Assembly: GCA_964439265.1 (NCBI GenBank)
Contig: CAYTOA010000005.1
Coordinates: 57,337-121,336 of the forward strand
Length of the DNA stretch: 64,000 bases
From: JAGVPT01 sp964439265
Lineage (GTDB): Bacteria > Bacteroidota > Ignavibacteria > UBA10030 > UBA8401
Direction: 5' to 3'
Shown here: piece by piece, positions 9,060 to 17,691 of the stretch
Layout: every line of letters begins with the position of its first letter
Position numbering within the stretch: position 1 is the stretch's first letter
Notes under the pieces: model-generated
Told to the model about the DNA's origin: nothing
What the model saw: the letters and a program-made list of their open reading frames with translations, nothing else
Database searches by the model: none
Program-made: the position numbers and the translations under genes

Positions 9060-9500
9060 ATGGGATGGGTACTTCTTAAAACTCTTGCTTCGCTCGCTGC
9101 TGTCATCGGACTGATGTTCGGCCTTGTCATTGTGATGAAAAAATATATGTACGGATTTCAAGCGACAAGGTCGGCAGTCATCAGCGTGGATGTTCTCGGG
9201 CAGCGGTTGATTCAGCCCAAACGATCTGTTGTTGTGGTGAAAGTGCTTAATAAGATCATGATTATCGGGATGTCGGAAGCGGGAATGATTTCGCTGGGCG
9301 AGATCAACGATGCCGACATCCTCCACTGGATCGATTCGACAGTAGCCGAGGCCGACAGTTCTGCCGGAGTTCCTTCTGCGGGAAAAGAAAGCGCCGGCGC
9401 CTTTATCGAGTATCTCGGAAGAAACATCGGGATGCTTCGCCCAAAGAATCGTAAGGGAAATGCCGGAGTTCAACATCCGGAAACGGAAGAGGAAAACTGA
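9060..9500 (+). CDS. fliO: Flagellar biosynthetic protein FliO
   Basis: FliO is a small membrane protein that helps assemble the FliP-FliR export gate. It has one N-terminal membrane helix (about residues 4-24, LLKTLASLAAVIGLMFGLVI), followed by a cytoplasmic FliO domain with RSAVISVDVLGQRLIQPKRSV and KIMIIGMSEAGMISLGEI. The C-terminal tail is charged and poorly conserved. Its place between fliN and fliP is the canonical order. FliO proteins diverge strongly, so the assignment uses position as well as motif. Confidence 0.88.
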   Translation: MGWVLLKTLASLAAVIGLMFGLVIVMKKYMYGFQATRSAVISVDVLGQRLIQPKRSVVVVKVLNKIMIIGMSEAGMISLGEINDADILHWIDSTVAEADSSAGVPSAGKESAGAFIEYLGRNIGMLRPKNRKGNAGVQHPETEEEN

Positions 9501-9506
9501 ACCATT

Positions 9507-10268
9507 ATGACATCACTGCACAGAAATATAATGCTTATTGTTCTTGTCGTTTTCATGGCCGGAAGCGAAGCGCTTGCACAACAAACCGCGTTCCCCCTTC
9601 CCAAACTGTCCATCGAGGTTGGCAAGGCGACAAAGCCGGAAGACGTTTCCGTCACGCTCCAGATCCTTTTGCTGATGACGATCCTCTCACTGGCTCCCGC
9701 GATCCTGATTCTAACGACGGCGTTCACCCGCATCATCGTGGTTTTTTATTTTGTCAAGCAGGCGCTCGGTACGCCGCAAATGCCGCCCGCCCAGATACTG
9801 GTCGGTCTCGCAATGTTCCTGACATTTTTTATCATGGCTCCGGTCTGGACCAAGGTCAATACTGTGGCGGTGCAGCCCTACCTTGAGAAAAAGCTCAGCC
9901 TTACGGCAGCCTACGACCGCGGTGTCGACCCCCTGCGTGAATTCATGTTCAAGCAAACGCGCGAAGAAGACCTTGGATTGTTCGTTAAGATGGCGAACCT
10001 GCAAAAACCGAACAGCCGGGCAGATGTGCCGACGTATGTCGTCATTCCCGCGTTTGCGATCAGCGAACTGAGGACGGGCTTTCAGATCGGATTCATCATC
10101 TTTATTCCGTTTCTCATCATCGATGTTGTCGTGTCGAGCATCCTTATGTCGATGGGTATGATGATGCTTCCCCCGGCTATGATCTCTATGCCGTTCAAAA
10201 TATTATTGTTCATCCTAGTGGACGGATGGCATCTCGTGGTCAGCTCGCTTATGGCAAGTTATCAATAA
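9507..10268 (+). CDS. fliP: Flagellar export gate protein FliP
   Basis: FliP is the main ring component of the flagellar type III export gate. A cleavable signal peptide is visible (MLIVLVVFMAGSEALAQ region). Four membrane segments follow. Family signatures include LLLMTILSLAPAILILTTAF near residue 52 and FIIFIPFLIIDVVVSSILMS near residue 196. The 253-residue length is normal. It starts 6 bases after fliO and is followed by fliQ. Confidence 0.96.
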   Translation: MTSLHRNIMLIVLVVFMAGSEALAQQTAFPLPKLSIEVGKATKPEDVSVTLQILLLMTILSLAPAILILTTAFTRIIVVFYFVKQALGTPQMPPAQILVGLAMFLTFFIMAPVWTKVNTVAVQPYLEKKLSLTAAYDRGVDPLREFMFKQTREEDLGLFVKMANLQKPNSRADVPTYVVIPAFAISELRTGFQIGFIIFIPFLIIDVVVSSILMSMGMMMLPPAMISMPFKILLFILVDGWHLVVSSLMASYQ

Positions 10269-10279
10269 AGGAAAGCGTC

Positions 10280-10549
10280 ATGTCGGAAGAATTTGTCATC
10301 CATATTTTTCGTGAATCATTTTATACGATGCTGCTGGTGTCGGCTCCGGTGCTCCTCGTCTCGCTGGTCATCGGGCTTGTCATCTCGGTGTTCCAGGCGG
10401 CGACGTCGATCCAGGAATTCACGCTGACCTTTGTCCCGAAACTTATCGCCGTTGCGATCGTCGTCGTTTTGACGCTCCCGTGGATCATCGACATTATGGT
10501 AACGTTTACGATCAACCTCTATACTCAAATTCCGAGTCTGGCTCGCTAA
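10280..10549 (+). CDS. fliQ: Flagellar export gate protein FliQ
   Basis: FliQ is an 89-residue two-helix membrane protein of the export gate. It begins MSEEFVIHIFRESFYTMLLV and contains the family core VFQAATSIQEFTLTFVPKL. ATG 10280 is preceded by AAAGGAAAG, a good ribosome site; an open frame upstream overlaps fliP and lacks conservation. It ends 3 bases before fliR. Confidence 0.95.
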   Translation: MSEEFVIHIFRESFYTMLLVSAPVLLVSLVIGLVISVFQAATSIQEFTLTFVPKLIAVAIVVVLTLPWIIDIMVTFTINLYTQIPSLAR

Positions 10550-10552
10550 CGT

Positions 10553-11320
10553 ATGGAACTTTACGTTTCACAATTTCTCCTGTTTCTTGTCATTTTTGCA
10601 CGGATCACGGCGCTTGTGGTCGTGGCGCCTGTCTTTGGGCACCGCAGTATTCCCGTTCAGGTGAAGGCAGGGCTTGGAGCGCTTCTGACAATCATCCTAT
10701 ATCCAATGATCTCCCAGCATCCCGTGGCAGTGGACCTGCAGTTGATCCCGTTCTTCATCCTGGTGATTCGCGAGGTCATGGTCGGAGTACTCCTCGGGTT
10801 TGGTCTCGGAATTCTCTTCTCAGGTATTCAGTACGCTGGAGAACTCATTTCCTTCAGCATAGGTCTTTCCGTTGCGACGATGTTCAGCTCGGAAGACAAC
10901 CAGCAGACGCCGGTTATAGGCGAGTTCATGTCCCTCTTCGCGATGCTGATTTTCCTCATGCTCAACGGACATCACTTTGTCCTGGAAGCGCTGCGGCTTA
11001 CCTACAGCACCGTGCCGATCGGCACGTTCGGTTTCAGTCAGCCGCTGTTCGAGCGCTTTGTCGCACTGGGGTCGATGATGTTCGTCGTTGCGGTGAAAAT
11101 ATCGGCTCCGGTCATGGTCGCTGAGTTTCTTACCAACGTTGGGCTCTCCATCATGGCGCGCGTCATGCCGCAGATGAATGTGTTTGTCGTCAGCTTTCCG
11201 TTGAGCATCGGCGTCGGCTTGATCGTATTATTTTCGTCCGCTCCCTTTATGGTCTTTATATTCAAGAAATTGTTGTTAGGGTTTGAAGATAACATTGTTG
11301 AACTGGTTAAAGTACTCTGA
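10553..11320 (+). CDS. fliR: Flagellar export gate protein FliR
   Basis: FliR is a polytopic inner membrane protein (255 residues, about six helices) that completes the FliPQR export gate. Family features include PVFGHRSIPVQVKAGLGALL near the start, REVMVGVLLGFGLGILFSGI near residue 75, and LNGHHFVLEALRLTYSTVPI near residue 135. It sits in the canonical fliP-fliQ-fliR-flhB order, 3 bases from each neighbour. Confidence 0.95.
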   Translation: MELYVSQFLLFLVIFARITALVVVAPVFGHRSIPVQVKAGLGALLTIILYPMISQHPVAVDLQLIPFFILVIREVMVGVLLGFGLGILFSGIQYAGELISFSIGLSVATMFSSEDNQQTPVIGEFMSLFAMLIFLMLNGHHFVLEALRLTYSTVPIGTFGFSQPLFERFVALGSMMFVVAVKISAPVMVAEFLTNVGLSIMARVMPQMNVFVVSFPLSIGVGLIVLFSSAPFMVFIFKKLLLGFEDNIVELVKVL

Positions 11321-11323
11321 CCC

Positions 11324-12415
11324 ATGGCCGAAGAATCCGCTTCATCACAGGATAAGACAGAAGAGGCAACTCCGCACAAACGCGAAGAGAGCCGCAAGAA
11401 AGGTTCCGTCGCCCGCAGCGCGGAGATGAACTCGGCATTTATTCTTTTCTTCGGCCTGCTCATTCTGTACTTTGGCGGCACGTCACTGGCTACCACAATC
11501 GCATCGATGACCCGAACGGTTCTAACGAATTCATCTTCCATCGTGATCTCCAGGACAAACGTTCACTATTACATGGTCGAAGGCATTATCATGTGTTTCT
11601 ATCTTCTCGCCCCGATCATGTTCGGCCTGCTCGTTGTCGGGCTCGGGGCAAGTGTTGCGCAGGTAGGATTCTATTTCTCGCCCGAGGCGCTTGCCGTAAA
11701 ATGGAACAAACTCAATCCACTGGCCGGAATGCGGAAAGTCATGATTTCGCGCCATGCGATGGCGGAGATGGTGAAAAATCTGTTGAAAGTCGCCGTCATT
11801 GCGATAGTCGCGTACATGTCCATTAAGGGCGCGATGGGTGATACTCTTTCCCTGATGGATGGAGATGTTCGTGGAATCCTCACCTTTCTTGTCGACTCCG
11901 CGCTGTCCGCAGCTTTCAAAATTGGTTTGGCGTTCCTTGCTCTGGCGTTGTTCGATTATCTCTTTCAGAGGTTCGAATTCGAGCGGGATATACGAATGAC
12001 AAAACAGGAAGTGAAGGAAGAAACAAAATCCACTGAGGGCGATCCGTTCGTCAAAGGGCGCATCCGGTCGGTGCAGCGGCAGATCGCCTATAAGAGAATG
12101 ATGCACGATGTTCCCAAGGCGGATGTCATTGTGACCAACCCGACACACGTCGCCGTTGCGCTGAAGTACGAGGCCGGAAAGATGGATGCACCCCGCGTAG
12201 TCGCAAAAGGGGCGGAACTCATCGCGCAGCGGATCAAAGACATAGCGCGAAAACACAACATCCCGATCGTCGAGGATAAAGTTCTTGCACGAGCGCTATA
12301 CAAATCTGTCGATATCGGGGAAGCGATCCCGGAAAAACTGTTTCAGGCGGTTGCGCAGCTTCTGGCGTATATTTTCAGAATGAAGAATTCAAAATACACC
12401 TATAAGGCGTTTTAA
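11324..12415 (+). CDS. flhB: Flagellar export protein FlhB
   Basis: FlhB is the substrate-specificity switch of the export apparatus and the partner of FliK. It has a basic N-terminus (DKTEEATPHKREESRKKGSV), four membrane helices, and a cytoplasmic domain with the autocleavage motif NPTH at about residue 271 (VIVTNPTHVAVALKY). Cleavage between Asn and Pro is known for the family, so the switch should be functional. Length 363 is normal. It starts 3 bases after fliR. Confidence 0.96.
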   Translation: MAEESASSQDKTEEATPHKREESRKKGSVARSAEMNSAFILFFGLLILYFGGTSLATTIASMTRTVLTNSSSIVISRTNVHYYMVEGIIMCFYLLAPIMFGLLVVGLGASVAQVGFYFSPEALAVKWNKLNPLAGMRKVMISRHAMAEMVKNLLKVAVIAIVAYMSIKGAMGDTLSLMDGDVRGILTFLVDSALSAAFKIGLAFLALALFDYLFQRFEFERDIRMTKQEVKEETKSTEGDPFVKGRIRSVQRQIAYKRMMHDVPKADVIVTNPTHVAVALKYEAGKMDAPRVVAKGAELIAQRIKDIARKHNIPIVEDKVLARALYKSVDIGEAIPEKLFQAVAQLLAYIFRMKNSKYTYKAF

Positions 12416-12421
12416 CACAGT

Positions 12422-14518
12422 ATGGAAACAGCGAGCCCACAACCTTCAGAGATTAAGAAAAGCATGTCGCCTCTGGACCTGATTCGGAGGAACAGCGATG
12501 TCGTCCTCGCGGGCGGAGTGATTCTTATTCTCGCGCTGATGATACTCCCGATCCCTGCAATGCTCCTCGATGTACTGTTAGCGCTCAATATCACCGCGGC
12601 GATCCTGATCCTGCTGGTATCGATGTATATCAGCAGCCCGCTCGAGCTCTCGGTATTTCCCGGTATGCTGCTTCTCCTCACGATATTCCGCCTTTCGCTG
12701 AACGTGGCCTCGACGCGCCTGATTCTCGGCGAGGGATATGCCGGGGAAGTCATCAACGCATTCGGATCGTTCGTGGTAAAAGGCAATTATGTCGTCGGGT
12801 TCGTGATCTTCCTTATCCTGGTCTTGATACAGTTCATCGTCATCGTCAAAGGCGCAGGGAGAATCTCCGAGGTTGCGGCACGGTTCACACTCGACGCAAT
12901 GCCCGGAAAACAAATGGCGATCGACGCAGATATGAACGCCGGCCTGATTACCGAGATCGAAGCTCGTGAGCGTCGCTCGCAGATCGCCCGCGAAGCGGAA
13001 TTCTTCGGAGCGATGGATGGGGCCAGCAAGTTCGTCAAAGGGGATGCAATCGCCGGACTGCTCATCAACATCATCAACATTCTTGGCGGGTTCATTATCG
13101 GCGTGGCTCAAAAGGGACTCTCCTTTACCGACGCACTCCATAATTACACACTTCTTACCGTCGGGGACGGATTGGTTACTCAGATTCCGGCTCTTGTCGT
13201 AGCGACGGCGGCCGGTATGGTCGTCACGCGCGGCGGTTCGGGCACGCAGCTCGATAAAGAAATACGGACACAACTATTCGGCAGACCGAAGGCGCTTCTC
13301 ATTGCTTCCGGCGCTCTTTTTCTCTTTGCCATCGTGCCCGGTCTCCCAACCTTGCCGTTCCTGCTCCTCTCGGGCCTGGCAGGTTCAGCGGGGTATGTGA
13401 CCATGCGCGACAAGCCTGTGAAGAAAAAGGCAGCTCCAGCCGCACCCGTTGCAGAAAAGAAAGAGGAACGCGTTGAAGATTATGTCCAGGTCGATTCACT
13501 GGAGCTCGAAATCGGATACGGGTTGATCTCCCTCGTGGACAATGCCCAGGGAGGAGATCTGTTCAATCGCATTACCAATATCCGTAAACAGCTCGCCCTT
13601 GAGCTTGGAATACTTATTCCTCCGGTGCGGGTACGCGACAATCTGCAGCTTGAGCCAAATCAGTATGTCGTAAAGATCCGTGGCAACGTTGTCGCTACCG
13701 ACCGTTTGGTGATGGACCGTCTTCTTGCCATGAACGCCGGCGGGGCAGAAGATCATCTCGAAGGTATCTCGGTCAAAGAGCCGGCGTTCGGCCTCCCGGC
13801 ACTCTGGATACGTACGAACGAACGCGAACACGCTGAACTCGGGGGATACACCGTTGTCGAACCGTCTGCCGTACTCTCAACCCATTTGCAAGAGATCTTA
13901 CGCCGCAACGCCGACAAGATCTTGGGAAGGCAGGACACCAAGAAATTAATCGAGAATTTGAAAAAGGATTATCCTGCAGTCGTTGAAGATCTGACGCCGG
14001 AACTGCTGCCGACGGGAACTATCCAGAAAGTTCTCCAGAACCTTTTGAAGGAAGGTATCCCGATCCGTGACCTCGTCACAATCCTGGAATCGCTTGTTGA
14101 TTACGCGAGGGTTACAAAGAATGTCGACGTGCTGACAGAATATGTCCGCCATTCGCTTTCCGAGACGATCGCGCACATGTACCGCGACCCTAAAGGCACC
14201 ATCCGCGCGATCGTTCTGGGGCCGAGGCTCGAACAGCTGATCACGAATGCTCTGCAGAATCAACGGGAGAGCAGCCCGAGCCTTGGACTCTCACCCGCGA
14301 TGATCGATTCTATACATAAAAGCCTGACTGAAAAAGTTGAACAATCGATCGGTGCGGGACTTCGCCCGATCGTGCTTTGCGCAGCGACCGTGAGAACATA
14401 CCTGTATCGTTTGATCCATACGGCGTTCCCAACCGTCGTCGTTCTATCATTTACGGAATTACCAGCCGAAACAGAAATCGAATTCACAGGAAAATTGGAG
14501 ATCAATCATGAGAATTAA
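12422..14518 (+). CDS. flhA: Flagellar export protein FlhA
   Basis: FlhA is the major export-gate protein. The N-terminal half has about eight membrane helices and the FHIPEP-family signature FTLDAMPGKQMAIDADMNAG near residue 155. The cytoplasmic domain (about residues 345-698) binds chaperone-substrate complexes. The 698-residue length is typical. Its last 11 bases overlap the start of flhF in another frame. Confidence 0.97.
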   Translation: METASPQPSEIKKSMSPLDLIRRNSDVVLAGGVILILALMILPIPAMLLDVLLALNITAAILILLVSMYISSPLELSVFPGMLLLLTIFRLSLNVASTRLILGEGYAGEVINAFGSFVVKGNYVVGFVIFLILVLIQFIVIVKGAGRISEVAARFTLDAMPGKQMAIDADMNAGLITEIEARERRSQIAREAEFFGAMDGASKFVKGDAIAGLLINIINILGGFIIGVAQKGLSFTDALHNYTLLTVGDGLVTQIPALVVATAAGMVVTRGGSGTQLDKEIRTQLFGRPKALLIASGALFLFAIVPGLPTLPFLLLSGLAGSAGYVTMRDKPVKKKAAPAAPVAEKKEERVEDYVQVDSLELEIGYGLISLVDNAQGGDLFNRITNIRKQLALELGILIPPVRVRDNLQLEPNQYVVKIRGNVVATDRLVMDRLLAMNAGGAEDHLEGISVKEPAFGLPALWIRTNEREHAELGGYTVVEPSAVLSTHLQEILRRNADKILGRQDTKKLIENLKKDYPAVVEDLTPELLPTGTIQKVLQNLLKEGIPIRDLVTILESLVDYARVTKNVDVLTEYVRHSLSETIAHMYRDPKGTIRAIVLGPRLEQLITNALQNQRESSPSLGLSPAMIDSIHKSLTEKVEQSIGAGLRPIVLCAATVRTYLYRLIHTAFPTVVVLSFTELPAETEIEFTGKLEINHEN

Positions 14519-15770
14519 GAAATTCGTTGGCGCCACAATGAAAGAAGCAACCGAACAAATGAAACAAGAACTCGGCCCTGAAGCGATCATTCTGAATACA
14601 AAGAAACTGTCGAACGGAAAGCATTTCAATTTCCTCGGCAAAGAGATGTTGGAGGTCACTGCGGCGATCGATGATCAGCCGGTCCAGCGTACCGTTCCGG
14701 CGCCGATCGGGAGGGACGAGGCGGGGTTTAACCGGTTGTTGCAGCGTGCTGCGTCCGCAAGCGTTAGGGAAACGCCGGCCGGTGATACGTTCGAAGGGTT
14801 GAAAAGCGTCGCGGAACATTTTGAGAGACGGGGTGCGAAGTCCGAAGAAAAGAAATCTTTTGTTCCCGCAGAGAGGGCCGAGATTCACGAGTTGAAGGCC
14901 GAAATGGAAGAAATGAAAAGTACGTTGCAGTCGATCGCGGAACATTTCAAGTACTCAAAAATGCCTGCGCTGCCGCAATTTCTACAGCAAGCATACCGCA
15001 CGTTAGTGCAGAACGATGTCGATGAACAACTCGCGGCGGATATCGTCCAGGTGGTTTATGGAAAGATCGACCCGGCTCAGCGAGATAACAAACAGGCTGT
15101 GGAAAAAAGCGTGATTGCCGAGATCGCGGGGCTGCTCTCAACCGCACAACCGCCGAAGGAGAAATCGAAACGTCCCCGCGTTATCGCATTGGTCGGGCCT
15201 ACGGGAGTCGGGAAGACGACCACGATCGCAAAGCTTGCTGCGATCGGAAAACTTGTCCAGCACCTCAACATCGGCCTCATCTCAGCGGACACGTACCGTA
15301 TCGGCGCCATCGAGCAACTCCGCACATTTGCGAGCATCGCGGATATACCGATGGAAGTGGTCTATAAACCGAGTGAAATGGGCGCCGCGTTAAAGAAATT
15401 CCGCACGAAAGACGTTGTCTTTGTGGACACGGTCGGCCGCAACCAGAGAATGAAGTCGGAATTGAGCGAACTCAAGAGGCTGATGCAGGCTCTCGATCCG
15501 GACGAGATCCATCTTGTGCTCAGCGCGCCCACGAACAAAAGGACGATGTATGAAGTGATCGAACGGTTCGGAGTCCTGAGACCAAACAGAATTATCCTCT
15601 CAAAAGTCGATGAGTCCCTGGCGCTCGGGAACATGCTGAATATTACGCTTCACACTCAGCTCCCGATCTCGTTCATCACCACAGGACAAGGAGTGCCGGA
15701 CGACATTATGCTGGCTGATTCTGAAAAACTTGCACGAATGATCTATCCAGGAATAATTGCACATGCGTGA
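14508..15770 (+). CDS. flhF: Flagellar GTPase FlhF
   Basis: FlhF is an SRP-type GTPase that sets flagellar position and, in polar flagellates, number. The N-terminal B domain starts MRIKKFVGATMKEATEQMKQ. A charged linker with coiled-coil character follows (about residues 105-150), then the NG domain. The G motifs are P-loop GPTGVGKTTTIAKL near residue 228, ISADTYRIGAIEQL, VDTVGRNQR (usually DTAGR, here DTVGR) and SKVDES. It overlaps flhA by 11 bases and flhG by 8. The pair with flhG suggests controlled flagellar number. Confidence 0.95.
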   Translation: MRIKKFVGATMKEATEQMKQELGPEAIILNTKKLSNGKHFNFLGKEMLEVTAAIDDQPVQRTVPAPIGRDEAGFNRLLQRAASASVRETPAGDTFEGLKSVAEHFERRGAKSEEKKSFVPAERAEIHELKAEMEEMKSTLQSIAEHFKYSKMPALPQFLQQAYRTLVQNDVDEQLAADIVQVVYGKIDPAQRDNKQAVEKSVIAEIAGLLSTAQPPKEKSKRPRVIALVGPTGVGKTTTIAKLAAIGKLVQHLNIGLISADTYRIGAIEQLRTFASIADIPMEVVYKPSEMGAALKKFRTKDVVFVDTVGRNQRMKSELSELKRLMQALDPDEIHLVLSAPTNKRTMYEVIERFGVLRPNRIILSKVDESLALGNMLNITLHTQLPISFITTGQGVPDDIMLADSEKLARMIYPGIIAHA

Positions 15771-16614
15771 ACAATCAGTTATCGTGGACCAGGCATCCCG
15801 GCTGCGCGAAATAGCGCTCGGGAGTTATGAAGTGCAAACCGCAACAATGCCGTATCGAATTTCCGTCACGAGCGGTAAAGGGGGCGTTGGAAAGAGCACG
15901 GTCGCTCTCAATCTGGCGATTGGGCTTTGCAGCTTCGGACAGAAGGTACTCCTCGTCGATGCCGATTCGAACCTGGGCAATCTCGATGTCCTTCTGGGGA
16001 TTGCACCCCGGTACAGGCTGGGGCATGTGCTCCACGGAAAGGTGGATATCGGAGATGCTCTTGTCAGTCCGTATTCCAATCTCAAAATACTCCCCGGCAG
16101 CTCGGGCGATCTGGATTATCCTGACATGACGGCGCTTGTTCAGCAGCGGTTTCTTCAGGACCTTTTCTCGCTCGAAGAACATTTCGACGTTCTCCTGATC
16201 GACACGTCTGCCGGTTTGTCGAAAGAGACGATCACGTATTCTCTCGAATCAGACGAGGCGATCGTCGTCACAAGCATCGAACCGACGTCGGTGATGGATT
16301 CGTACGCGGTGATCAAGACAATTTCGATATCGCGCCCCGACGAACGGATTTCGGTCCTCATGAATGCGGCACAATTTCCGAGCCAGGCGGACGAAACAGT
16401 ACAGAAGCTCAGGATGGCTGTAGATCACTTTCTGAAACGGGATATCGGATACCTCGGGTCGATTCCGTTCGACGTGAACATGCGGAATGCCGTGCTGGCG
16501 CAAGAACCGGTCATCAAAAAATACCCCGCGAGCGCTTCATCGCTCTCGTTGAGAGCAGCCGCACAAACTATTATCAATCAATCCCTCAACACTGAAACAG
16601 GAAAACAACAATGA
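15763..16614 (+). CDS. flhG: MinD-like ATPase FlhG (FleN/YlxH), flagellar number regulator
   Basis: FlhG is a ParA/MinD-type ATPase that works with FlhF. It carries a deviant Walker A SGKGGVGKSTVALNLA near residue 32, the switch segment LLVDADSNLGNLDVLLG, and Walker B VLLIDTSAGLSKETI. The short N-terminal region MREQSVIVDQASRLREIAL resembles the DQAxxLR activation helix that in FlhG stimulates FlhF GTPase. ATG 15763 overlaps the flhF stop and is preferred to an in-frame TTG at 15757. A C-terminal amphipathic membrane-targeting helix is plausible but was not established. Confidence 0.93.
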   Translation: MREQSVIVDQASRLREIALGSYEVQTATMPYRISVTSGKGGVGKSTVALNLAIGLCSFGQKVLLVDADSNLGNLDVLLGIAPRYRLGHVLHGKVDIGDALVSPYSNLKILPGSSGDLDYPDMTALVQQRFLQDLFSLEEHFDVLLIDTSAGLSKETITYSLESDEAIVVTSIEPTSVMDSYAVIKTISISRPDERISVLMNAAQFPSQADETVQKLRMAVDHFLKRDIGYLGSIPFDVNMRNAVLAQEPVIKKYPASASSLSLRAAAQTIINQSLNTETGKQQ

Positions 16615-16865
16615 AATCGATCGTCTTTGAGTTGGGCCTGCTGGCGTTTTTTGTGTCGGCGGTAGTTTTCGGTTCGCAAGGCGCGAGTCTCTTCGACATG
16701 ATCGCGCAGGCATTCATCGTTTTCATCGGCATTGAAATTGCCGCGGCCGCGATCTTTGCGATGATTTCGCCCCGGCCCCGCGCACAAGAAGCTGAAGTGC
16801 ACGACAATCTGAGCGACAGCCAGCCTGTCAAGAGGCGGGCGCCGGCAGCTCCTGCAAAAGCATGA
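16611..16865 (+). CDS. Small two-helix membrane protein, unknown
   Basis: An 84-residue protein with no family I recognise. It has two likely membrane helices (about residues 4-22, SIVFELGLLAFFVSAVVFG, and 28-52, FDMIAQAFIVFIGIEIAAAA). A short polar tail rich in Pro, Ala and Arg follows and probably lies in the cytoplasm. Its ATG overlaps the flhG stop (ATGA), so it is translationally coupled to flhG. That coupling and its place just before fliA make a flagellar role likely, but the sequence gives no specific function. Confidence 0.7.
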   Translation: MKSIVFELGLLAFFVSAVVFGSQGASLFDMIAQAFIVFIGIEIAAAAIFAMISPRPRAQEAEVHDNLSDSQPVKRRAPAAPAKA

Positions 16866-16932
16866 AGAACAGTGTGGCACTGAAGTTTTCCTCAGGACAA
16901 AAAGTTTCACCTAACCGTCGATTAGACTGATC

Positions 16933-17676
16933 ATGCAAAAGGAACAACAGATACAGGAAGTTACAGCCGTCGCAGAACGAAGCGATGTCCGGAACGCGAT
17001 GTTCTTTGAGCATCTCGGCCTGGTAAATTTTGTCGTCAACAAGATCGGGCTGACGTCGTTCCGGTCATCGGCGGCTCTTGAGAGGTCGGACCTTGTCCAG
17101 TTCGGGATCATGGGCTTACTTGACGCTATCGAGAAGTTTAATCCGGAACGCGGCGTCCAATTTCAGACATATGCGGTAAGCCGGATCAAAGGCTCGATTC
17201 AGGATGAGTTGCGAAAACTTGACTGGGTTCCGCGGTCGGTACGAAAAGCAGAACGTCACACAGATGCGATCATACAGCGTGCCGGCCAGGTAGAAGGCCG
17301 CACGATGACAGCCGCAGATATCGCTCGTCGTCTCTCACTTTCGCTTGATACATATGCGGAAATAGTTCACCAGGTCAACAAAACGGGGGTAACGTCGGCT
17401 GATTCTCCGGAATATGCTTCCCGTCTCGAAGCCCTTGCAACGGACGAACAAGACGATCCGTCCGAGATCGCGAATCAACACCAGTTGAAGAACACGATCG
17501 TTCAAGCGGTTGAGGGGCTGGCCGAGCGCGACCGCCTTGTTGTCATGCTCTATTATTATGAAGACCTTACCTTCAAAGAAATCGCTGCCGTGCTGCGGAT
17601 CTCGGAATCACGGGTCTTCCAGATACATTCGACCGTGCTCGGCAATTTACGCACGACTCTCGCGGGCTCACTCTAG
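16933..17676 (+). CDS. fliA: RNA polymerase sigma factor FliA (sigma-28)
   Basis: This is the flagellar sigma factor for late genes. Region 2 spans about residues 30-100 (DLVQFGIMGLLDAIEKFNPE, then FQTYAVSRIKGSIQDELRK). The FliA-typical WVPRSVR follows, then region 3 at 105-150, and region 4 at about 185-240 (LAERDRLVVMLYYYEDLTFK, then EIAAVLRISESRVFQIHSTV). Length 247 is normal. It lies 67 bases after the small membrane protein gene. No flgM anti-sigma gene was found in the window, and no convincing sigma-28 promoter was spotted by eye. Confidence 0.95.
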   Translation: MQKEQQIQEVTAVAERSDVRNAMFFEHLGLVNFVVNKIGLTSFRSSAALERSDLVQFGIMGLLDAIEKFNPERGVQFQTYAVSRIKGSIQDELRKLDWVPRSVRKAERHTDAIIQRAGQVEGRTMTAADIARRLSLSLDTYAEIVHQVNKTGVTSADSPEYASRLEALATDEQDDPSEIANQHQLKNTIVQAVEGLAERDRLVVMLYYYEDLTFKEIAAVLRISESRVFQIHSTVLGNLRTTLAGSL

Positions 17677-17691
17677 AAATAGGATAGTACA

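Noticed and set aside
8280..9476. A 398-codon open frame on the minus strand opposite fliM, fliN and fliO
   Set aside because: The plus strand carries three recognised flagellar genes across the whole stretch. The minus translation is Arg/His-rich with no family resemblance, a typical shadow frame.
10480..11124. A 214-codon plus-strand frame overlapping fliQ and fliR
   Set aside because: It lies inside fliR in another frame and its translation is Arg/Ser/Cys-rich without hydrophobic pattern or motif.
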